Shown: positions 57,902 through 64,000 of the stretch, one piece after another | How positions within the stretch are numbered: the first letter of the stretch is position 1 | Layout: every line of letters starts with the position of its first letter | DNA from: Rufibacter latericius | Lineage (GTDB): Bacteria; Bacteroidota; Bacteroidia; Cytophagales; Hymenobacteraceae | Direction: 5' to 3' | Assembly: GCF_003721515.1 (NCBI RefSeq) | Contig: NZ_RJJD01000001.1 | Coordinates: 496,001 to 560,000, forward strand | Length of the DNA: 64,000 nt | Notes under the pieces: model-generated | Seen by the model: the letters and a program-made list of their open reading frames with translations, nothing else | The model's database searches: none | Told to the model about the DNA's origin: nothing | Translations under genes and position numbers: made by a program

Positions 57902-60817
57902 TTAAAACTTGAGCATAAAATCGGTGAGGTTTTCGCTGCGGTCCAGGCAAAGGCGCTTTCTCAGGCGATAGCGGCTGATCTCCACGCCTCGCACCGAAAT
58001 GTTGAGCAGCTGCGCGATGTCTTTGGTGGTCAGGTTCAGGCGTAGATAGGTGCTCAATTTTATTTCCTGCGGGGTAAGATTCGGGAACTGGCCCTGCAAA
58101 CGGTGGATGAAATCGCCGTGGACGTGATTGAAGTGCAGCTCAAACTGTTTCCAGTCTACCTCGCTGGTGATGTTCTGGTCAATGCTGCGGATAATCTTCT
58201 TCAGTTCCTCCTGTGGGGCCGTGCGGCCGCCGTTTTCCAGAATCTCCTGCAACTCCACCTTCACGTTGGTGAGCAGTTCGTTTTTGTTGATGAGGTGAAT
58301 GGTGGAATAGGTCAGCTCACGGTTCTTGTGGTCCAGCTCGGCCTGGAACTTCTCGTTACGGAGGCGGTCAATCTCCTGTTCGCTCTGGTTGGTGATGTGC
58401 CTGATCTCAATCTCCTTCTGCCCCAGTTTGCGCTCCTTATCCAGCAGAATGCGGCGTTTCTCGTTCTTAAACCGATGGTCTACCTGGTAGAAAGCCGCCC
58501 CCAGCATCAGCATGCCCAATACCGTGTACACCATGTACGCCCAGGTGCTCCGGTAAAAAGGCGGAGCCACCACAAACTCGAAGCTCTTCGCCTCACTGAT
58601 GGTGCCGTATATGTTGCGAGCCCGTACCTGGAAAAGATAGGTTCCCTCGGGCAGATTGGTGTATTCCTTTTCGGTTTTGGTGGTCCACTCAGACCAACGG
58701 TTGTCGAAGTTCTTCAGGAAGTACTGGAACTGCGTTTTCTCGGGCTTTTCGTAAAAAGAGGCCGCATACACAAACCGTAACGAATTTAAGGCGAAAGGCA
58801 GCTCCAAATCCGTGGCCTTTTCTAAGCTACGCCCAGACAGCAACAGGGAGTCTGCTTCGTTGGAGATGGTGTACACGCGGGCTAACTGGGTATGGAACGG
58901 CACCATCCGTTTGGTTTTGGCGGCGTTGTAATGAATAAACCCTTCCTTGGCCCCGAACAGCACATTGTTGATGTCCAGCACCTGGATTGAACTCAGGTCA
59001 TCGTTGAGTTGCTCGCGCAGATTTTTAAACAACTGGTCTTCCAGCGTGGGTTTCCCGAATTTATCAAACGTGATTTTGCCCACGCGCTGGTTAGAAAGGA
59101 AATAGATGTTGCCCTGCACATCTTGCTCCATCTCAATCACGTGCTCATTAGGGGCGAACAGTTTTGAGTACTGCTGATCCATCACGAAGCGGTCCTTGGC
59201 CTTGTCAAACCGATACACGCCAAAGAGCGCGGGAAAGATGAGCTCATTGCCAATCTTCTCCATGTTCACCAACTGGTCTGAGGGCAAGCCGTTTTTGGAG
59301 TTGTAGAACCTGACGGAAGTGATCTTCTCCTGAACCGGGTCCAGCTTTATCCGGAAGATGCCTTTGTAGCCATGGGCCATCCAGAGTTCCCCGTCCTTGT
59401 CAAACGCCAGCACCCTGGACGATTCATCCAACCCGGGAAGATTCTTCAGGAAATTGATTCCTTGATCAGAGGCAGAAAGCAAGCCTATGCCATTGTAGCT
59501 ACCCATCACCACCTTCTCTGGGGTGTTGGGCAGCGGCACAAACTCCCAGGCACCAACCCCGGTCCCCGAGTTTATCAGGGTAGCCTGACCATCTTTGATG
59601 AGATAAGGGCCATTGTGGTGCCCCATGAGCACCTGGCTTCCTACCTGGTCCAAGTGATACACTTGCCCGGTGCTGTTGGGCACCAGAGAAAACCGCTTTT
59701 TATTAGAGGAAACCTCAGAGACATACAACCCGCTGTTGGTACCCACATAAAGCGCATTCCCTTTTTGCAAAGCCGAATAACCTGTCCCAGACAAACCCGT
59801 GGTCCCGTCAAGGCGGCTAAAAGGCGAACTCAACTCTACCATAGAAATGCCGTTGTTCATGCCCAACCAAAGGTTCTCCTGGGTATCCTGGTACACCGTA
59901 TGGATGGTATTGTCCAGCAGCCCTTCCTGCATGGTGGTATTCAGTAGCATCTGGCCTTGGTTGTTCATCAGCACCAGTCCTTTGTTCTGGGTGGCTAAGG
60001 CAAAATTACCGTCTTTCAGCAGCAAAGCCTGGTTGATGATGAGCCCGGCTCCTGCTAAATCCGGGGCCATCTGGAAAGGAGTCACTGACCTCCCATCATA
60101 AAGGTAAGCGCCTTCTTTGATGGTGAAGATGATGAGTTGGTTCTTGGCGAAGGGCAGAATGGAGGCAATTGGTTTTTCAGAGAAAAAGTTGGTTCCGGGC
60201 AGCAGACGCAGTTTGTTGTTCTCCAGAACAGAAAGCCCCTTGCCTAACACCAGGGTGTAAATCTCTTTGTTCACCTGGTAGGAGAAACTCAAGGGGTTGC
60301 CCGGGGCAATCACCTGAAGCTTTTTGCCGGGTGTATAGGCATAGATATTCTTGAAGGTAAAGAAGTAAACCCGGCCATCCTGTTCATAGATGCGCCAGAC
60401 CTCATCAAAATTCCGGTATTTCTGGGGTAGGCTGTCGGCCAGGGAATGGTACTGGAGAACCCCTTGCTTGTTGGGCTTGTAGAACCCGAAGTTAGCCTGA
60501 CTGCCCACGTAGATCCTGTTGTCAGAACCCACATACACAGATCGCATTTTAATGCCGTTTTTGGAAAAGTACAGCTGCCAGGTAGCCCCGTCAAACTCCA
60601 GTAAGCCAAAGTTATTGGCGATGTACAGCACCTCCCGCTCGTCCTGCACAATCCCCCAACTCTGGATACCTCCTTTGAATTCCTCGGGTTTATAATTGCG
60701 GATGATAGGATTGCCAAAGAAGTAGTGCTGTGCCTGAACTGATGAGCCCGCCAGCAGGGCCAGACACATCAGAATCAATCGAACAAAACCTACTTTGTCT
60801 AGCATTTGGAATATCAC
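57902..60817 (-). CDS. Propeller sensor with Y_Y_Y domain, coiled coil and LuxR-type HTH
   Basis: A 971-residue one-protein sensor-regulator. It has a signal peptide (about 1-30, ending SVQAQ), beta-propeller repeats (about 35-660, with motifs such as LWLGMNNGISMVEL and LWMAHGYKGIFRI), a Y_Y_Y domain (about 670-745: YFLKNFDNRWSEWTTKTEKEY in pieces), one membrane segment (about 757-779), a long coiled coil (780-860), and a C-terminal LuxR/GerE-type HTH (about 910-971: LTPQEIKLSTYLRLNLTTKDIAQLLNIS in pieces, SVRGVEISRYRLRKRL). Such proteins control adjacent SusC/D loci. It is divergent from the SusC gene and probably regulates it. M1 at 60817 or M5 at 60805 are both possible starts. Confidence 0.88.
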   Translation of the reverse strand: MIFQMLDKVGFVRLILMCLALLAGSSVQAQHYFFGNPIIRNYKPEEFKGGIQSWGIVQDEREVLYIANNFGLLEFDGATWQLYFSKNGIKMRSVYVGSDNRIYVGSQANFGFYKPNKQGVLQYHSLADSLPQKYRNFDEVWRIYEQDGRVYFFTFKNIYAYTPGKKLQVIAPGNPLSFSYQVNKEIYTLVLGKGLSVLENNKLRLLPGTNFFSEKPIASILPFAKNQLIIFTIKEGAYLYDGRSVTPFQMAPDLAGAGLIINQALLLKDGNFALATQNKGLVLMNNQGQMLLNTTMQEGLLDNTIHTVYQDTQENLWLGMNNGISMVELSSPFSRLDGTTGLSGTGYSALQKGNALYVGTNSGLYVSEVSSNKKRFSLVPNSTGQVYHLDQVGSQVLMGHHNGPYLIKDGQATLINSGTGVGAWEFVPLPNTPEKVVMGSYNGIGLLSASDQGINFLKNLPGLDESSRVLAFDKDGELWMAHGYKGIFRIKLDPVQEKITSVRFYNSKNGLPSDQLVNMEKIGNELIFPALFGVYRFDKAKDRFVMDQQYSKLFAPNEHVIEMEQDVQGNIYFLSNQRVGKITFDKFGKPTLEDQLFKNLREQLNDDLSSIQVLDINNVLFGAKEGFIHYNAAKTKRMVPFHTQLARVYTISNEADSLLLSGRSLEKATDLELPFALNSLRFVYAASFYEKPEKTQFQYFLKNFDNRWSEWTTKTEKEYTNLPEGTYLFQVRARNIYGTISEAKSFEFVVAPPFYRSTWAYMVYTVLGMLMLGAAFYQVDHRFKNEKRRILLDKERKLGQKEIEIRHITNQSEQEIDRLRNEKFQAELDHKNRELTYSTIHLINKNELLTNVKVELQEILENGGRTAPQEELKKIIRSIDQNITSEVDWKQFELHFNHVHGDFIHRLQGQFPNLTPQEIKLSTYLRLNLTTKDIAQLLNISVRGVEISRYRLRKRLCLDRSENLTDFMLKF

Positions 60818-60927
60818 TTTAGTATATTATCATATAAATGTAATGATGTAATTATGAAATGTTAATTCTAACCGTAACTATTTTTAAAAAACAGCACAAA
60901 ACATTGAATACAAGCTTTTCACCTTCC

Positions 60928-60986
60928 TTGATGTAGTACTGATGTACTGGCTAATCCACCTTTGATGTAGTATTGATGTACCGGCT
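60928..60986 (+). promoter_or_regulatory. Phased TGATGTA repeat, probable operator upstream of SusC
   Basis: TGATGTA occurs at 60929, 60940, 60963 and 60974, in two 25-base near-identical direct repeats 34 bases apart. The distances 11, 23 and 11 place all copies on one face of the helix. A TACATTTA (61014-61021) close to the -7 consensus follows. A fifth TGATGTA is at 60844 near the regulator's start. Binding by the adjacent LuxR-type regulator is inferred. Confidence 0.6.
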
Positions 60987-61060
60987 TATTAGGAGAGACC
61001 TTACCATCTCCCCTACATTTATCCACTGTTTTACCACAAGTGAAATAACCACCTTAAAAC

Positions 61061-64000
61061 ATGAAGAAAAATTTACTAGTATTCTTGCTATGCCACCTTT
61101 GTGTGATAGCATTTGCCCAGACCTCCATCACTGGGCGCGTCACTTCGGCCCGGAACGGGGAACCATTGCCGGGCGTAAGTGTGGTGGTGAAAGGCACCAC
61201 CGCCGGTTCTTCCACAGACGTGGAGGGTAGGTTCCAGATTCAGGCTCCTGCCACCGGTACTACCCTGGTTTTCTCTTATATTGGTTTCGTTTCCAAAGAA
61301 GAGCCTATCAATGGAAGAACTACCGTAGACGTAAGTTTACAGGAAGACCAAAGAGCACTAGAAGAAGTGGTGGTAGTTGGGTACGGCACGCAGGTTCGGC
61401 GCGAAGTTACCACGGCTATCTCCTCGGTTAGCGCAGAGGAAATCACCCAAACCCCGATCACCCGTATTGAGCAGGCGCTCCAAGGCCGGGTAGCGGGTGT
61501 GCAGGTGACCAACGTCTCCGGCCAACCAGGCGATGCGCCTACTGTTCGTATCCGGGGGATAGGTTCTACCGGCAATGCAAGTCCGCTTTATATAGTAGAC
61601 GGTTTTCCGGTGGGCGGTATTGATTACCTGAACCCAGGCGACATTGAGTCCATGGAGGTTCTTAAGGATGCGGCCTCGGCAGCCATTTATGGCGCAAGGG
61701 GCGGTAACGGGGTAGTGATCATCACCACCAGACAAGGCAAGAGAGATGGCACCATGAATGTTTCCTATGACGGCTACATGGGTGTTCAGAACCCCTGGAG
61801 GAAGCTGGAACTGCTTAACTCCCGCGAGTATGCCACCCTCATGAATGAAGGTGCTGCTAATGCCGGCATGACTCCTCCTTTTGCAGACCCCAGCCAATTT
61901 ACTGGCGGCACCGACTGGCAGGACGCTATCTTCGAGAAGAACGCTCCTATTCAGAACCACCAGATAACCGTGACCGGCGGCACCGAGAAATCAGCTTACT
62001 CTGCGGCCCTCTCCTACTTTGACCAGGACGGAATTGTGGGTGGCGACAAGTCTAACTTCCAGCGCTACACTGCCCGGGTGAACGCCGACAACCAGGTGAA
62101 AAGCTTCCTGAAATTCGGGACCAATCTGGCTTATACGCACATCAAAAGAAGATCCTTTGACCCCAACCAGGAGTTTGGCGGCATCCTGAACAATGCCCTG
62201 AACATGGATCCCCTGACTCCCGTTTATGAGACGGATCCTGAAAAACTGGCTCAAACCACTTATACCCTTAACCCGGTGGTCAGGGATGCAAACGGAAATG
62301 TGTTTGCCATCTCTCCTCACGTGTCACAGGAAGTAGTAAACCCGTTAGCGCGTCTGCAGGTAATGAATGGCCTCACCAACGTAGACAAATTTGTAGGCAA
62401 TATCTACGGCGAGGTTAAACTGCTGGAAGGCCTTACTTTCCGTTCCACCTTGGGCATTGACTTAGCCTATGTGGTAAGCACCAACTACAACCCGGTTTAC
62501 TTCCTGAATGCGGCTCAGCAAAACGCCACCTCTTTGGTGTCCAGAGGGACCGATCGGTACTACACCTGGCAAGCCGAGAACTATTTCAACTACAACAAGA
62601 ACTTCGGGGATCATAGCCTGGGCTTGACCGCTGGTACATCCGCTCTTAAAAGACGCAGTGAGGGGTTATTCGGCTCAAACACCGGATTGGTTACGGCTGA
62701 CCCTAACATGGCTTACCTGAACTTAGCCGTTGGCGCAGGAACTGCCCGGGCTACCGGTGGTTTCGGCGAGGGTTCTATCCTTTCCTTCTTCGGAAGAGCA
62801 AATTATGCCTACCAAGGCAAATACCTGTTAACAGCCACCGTGCGGAGAGATGGTTCTTCCAGATTCGGGCGTAACAACCAATACGCTGTCTTCCCTTCTT
62901 TCTCTGCCGGCTGGGTACTTTCAGACGAATCTTTCTTCCCGCAGGGAAACCTCATCAGCCTGGCCAAGATCAGAGCTTCCTGGGGCCAGAACGGAAACGA
63001 AGAGATTGGAGGTAACTATCCTTGGGCCGCCCAGATTGGCGTTGGCCGAGGCTATACTTTCTACAACGGAGGCAGTGCGATTGGCTACCTGAGTGGTGCC
63101 GCCGCCTTGGATGCTCCTAACCCTGAGCTGAAGTGGGAAACCTCTGAGCAAACCGACTTAGGTATTGACCTCGCTTTCTTCAACAACGCTCTTTCCGTTA
63201 CCGCTGACTATTACATCAAAACCACCAAAGGCCTGCTGGTTCGTCCGCCCATCTTAGGACACACCGGTTATAATGCGCCCTTTGTGAACGGCGGCGAGGT
63301 AAGAAACTCTGGTTTTGAGTTTGCCGTCAACTACCAAGGTGATATTCGTGACTTTGGCTATAACATTGGCCTGAACGGAAGCTTCAACAAAAACGAGGTG
63401 ATCGCCATCAACAATGCAGAAGGCATCTTAACAGGAGCCAACTTCATTACCTACGGATTAGCGTCTCAAAGCAAAGAAGGCTTGCCAATTGGCTACTTCT
63501 ACGGCTACAAAACAGCCGGCATTTTCCAAAACCAGGCCGAGGTAGAAGCACAGACGCTTCAAGCCAATGCCGTACCCGGTGATGTCAGATTCGTGGACGT
63601 GAACGGAGATGGTGCCTTGAATGGCTCAGATAGAACCATGATTGGGAATCCTACCCCTAAAACGGTACTTGGCCTGAACCTGGGCTTCGACTACAAAGGA
63701 TTTGATGTAAGCGCCTTCTTCAACAGCGCGTTCGGTCACCAGATCTTCAACGGAATCCGCCGCTACGATATCGTGCGGGCAAACCAGCAAACCAGGTTCC
63801 TGAACCGCTGGACCGGCGAAGGCAGTACCAATGAGTTCCCAAGATTCACCTGGAACGATACCAACGGTAACTACACCCGGGTTTCTGACCTGTTTATCGA
63901 AGACGGAGACTATGTGCGCCTGAAAACCTTACAGTTAGGCTACAGCCTACCGGCAGGTGCCCTTTCCAGCATCCATTTACAGAAGCTACGCATCTACGTT
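61061..64000 (+). CDS. SusC/RagA-type TonB-linked outer-membrane protein (3' end missing)
   Basis: 980 residues are visible and the frame continues past the end of the window. It has a signal peptide (1-19, ending IAFA), a carboxypeptidase-regulatory-like domain (GRVTSARNGEPLPGVSVVVK, about 25-100), the SusC signature LEEVVVVGYGTQ, a plug (TRIEQALQGRVAGVQVTNVS, VRIRGIGSTGNASPLYIVDG, GDIESMEVLKDAASAAIYGA) and most of the barrel (for example YQGKYLLTATVRRDGSSRFG, GDVRFVDVNGDGALNGSDRT). It is a nutrient transporter whose SusD lipoprotein should follow outside the window. It is under probable control of the divergent sensor-regulator. Confidence 0.93.
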   Translation, partial: MKKNLLVFLLCHLCVIAFAQTSITGRVTSARNGEPLPGVSVVVKGTTAGSSTDVEGRFQIQAPATGTTLVFSYIGFVSKEEPINGRTTVDVSLQEDQRALEEVVVVGYGTQVRREVTTAISSVSAEEITQTPITRIEQALQGRVAGVQVTNVSGQPGDAPTVRIRGIGSTGNASPLYIVDGFPVGGIDYLNPGDIESMEVLKDAASAAIYGARGGNGVVIITTRQGKRDGTMNVSYDGYMGVQNPWRKLELLNSREYATLMNEGAANAGMTPPFADPSQFTGGTDWQDAIFEKNAPIQNHQITVTGGTEKSAYSAALSYFDQDGIVGGDKSNFQRYTARVNADNQVKSFLKFGTNLAYTHIKRRSFDPNQEFGGILNNALNMDPLTPVYETDPEKLAQTTYTLNPVVRDANGNVFAISPHVSQEVVNPLARLQVMNGLTNVDKFVGNIYGEVKLLEGLTFRSTLGIDLAYVVSTNYNPVYFLNAAQQNATSLVSRGTDRYYTWQAENYFNYNKNFGDHSLGLTAGTSALKRRSEGLFGSNTGLVTADPNMAYLNLAVGAGTARATGGFGEGSILSFFGRANYAYQGKYLLTATVRRDGSSRFGRNNQYAVFPSFSAGWVLSDESFFPQGNLISLAKIRASWGQNGNEEIGGNYPWAAQIGVGRGYTFYNGGSAIGYLSGAAALDAPNPELKWETSEQTDLGIDLAFFNNALSVTADYYIKTTKGLLVRPPILGHTGYNAPFVNGGEVRNSGFEFAVNYQGDIRDFGYNIGLNGSFNKNEVIAINNAEGILTGANFITYGLASQSKEGLPIGYFYGYKTAGIFQNQAEVEAQTLQANAVPGDVRFVDVNGDGALNGSDRTMIGNPTPKTVLGLNLGFDYKGFDVSAFFNSAFGHQIFNGIRRYDIVRANQQTRFLNRWTGEGSTNEFPRFTWNDTNGNYTRVSDLFIEDGDYVRLKTLQLGYSLPAGALSSIHLQKLRIYV

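Noticed and set aside
1-64000. tRNA or rRNA genes
   Set aside because: I looked in all gaps and saw no cloverleaf with the conserved GTTCGAATCC-type arm and no rRNA core sequences. A tRNAscan run would settle it.

Overview
The window looks like a chromosomal segment of a Bacteroidota member, most likely Cytophagales/Hymenobacteraceae (Rufibacter- or Pontibacter-like). This is inferred from the gene families: a SusC-type TonB receptor beside a Y_Y_Y/LuxR-type sensor-regulator, a TonB receptor with a DUF4249 lipoprotein, OmpA-type lipoproteins, and several intergenic palindrome families of the kind seen in these genomes. One TTTG/TAnnTTTG-type promoter is visible. No tRNA, rRNA, CRISPR array, transposase gene or phage gene was seen.

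Layout. 0-5.6 kb: the 3' end of an unknown gene, a small lipoprotein, a DUF4385 protein, a DsbD-type disulfide reductase and a CNNM/CorC-type membrane protein. 5.9-16.8 kb: a glycan locus on the + strand. It opens with a decayed short-chain dehydrogenase remnant, followed by a sugar epimerase, a fusion of a glycosidase-like barrel with an epimerase, a zinc-type alcohol dehydrogenase, a Gfo/Idh oxidoreductase, a GT4 glycosyltransferase and three CgeB-like glycosyltransferases. Three palindromic repeats sit in the gaps of this operon. 17-22.6 kb: secreted or lipid-anchored enzymes (intradiol dioxygenase-like, glycerophosphodiesterase, carboxylesterase, DUF1080, polysaccharide deacetylase). 22.9-34.7 kb: more glycan-related genes (SAM methyltransferase, GH5-like protein, inositol-3-phosphate synthase, pyruvyl transferase with an FrhB-type iron-sulfur protein, GT9-like protein, a second glycosidase-like barrel). 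Interspersed are a Nudix hydrolase, a histidine phosphatase and an orphan Pycsar-type membrane effector.

35-45.2 kb, mostly on the - strand: alpha/beta hydrolase, nitrilase, NTF2-like protein, gamma carbonic anhydrase, an outer-membrane operon (TonB receptor, DUF4249 lipoprotein, an MG2-like protein with a plug-like segment) and a radical SAM/SPASM protein. 45.6-57.8 kb: a second TonB receptor, endonuclease III, an MBL hydrolase, a YjdF-like membrane protein, three OmpA-type lipoproteins, AccD, a MaoC-like protein and a YqjM-like ene-reductase. 57.9-64 kb: a one-protein sensor-regulator divergent from a SusC gene that runs off the end of the window. Their shared 243-bp intergenic region carries phased TGATGTA repeats.

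The most striking observation is that the barrel protein at 33818-34702 is a natural circular permutant of the N-terminal domain of the fusion protein at 7510-9567. The same segments appear in swapped order, and both putative catalytic glutamates are kept. Other points of interest are the phased repeats near 60.95 kb, the orphan Pycsar-type effector, and a palindrome family that acts as terminators but also lies inside coding sequence.
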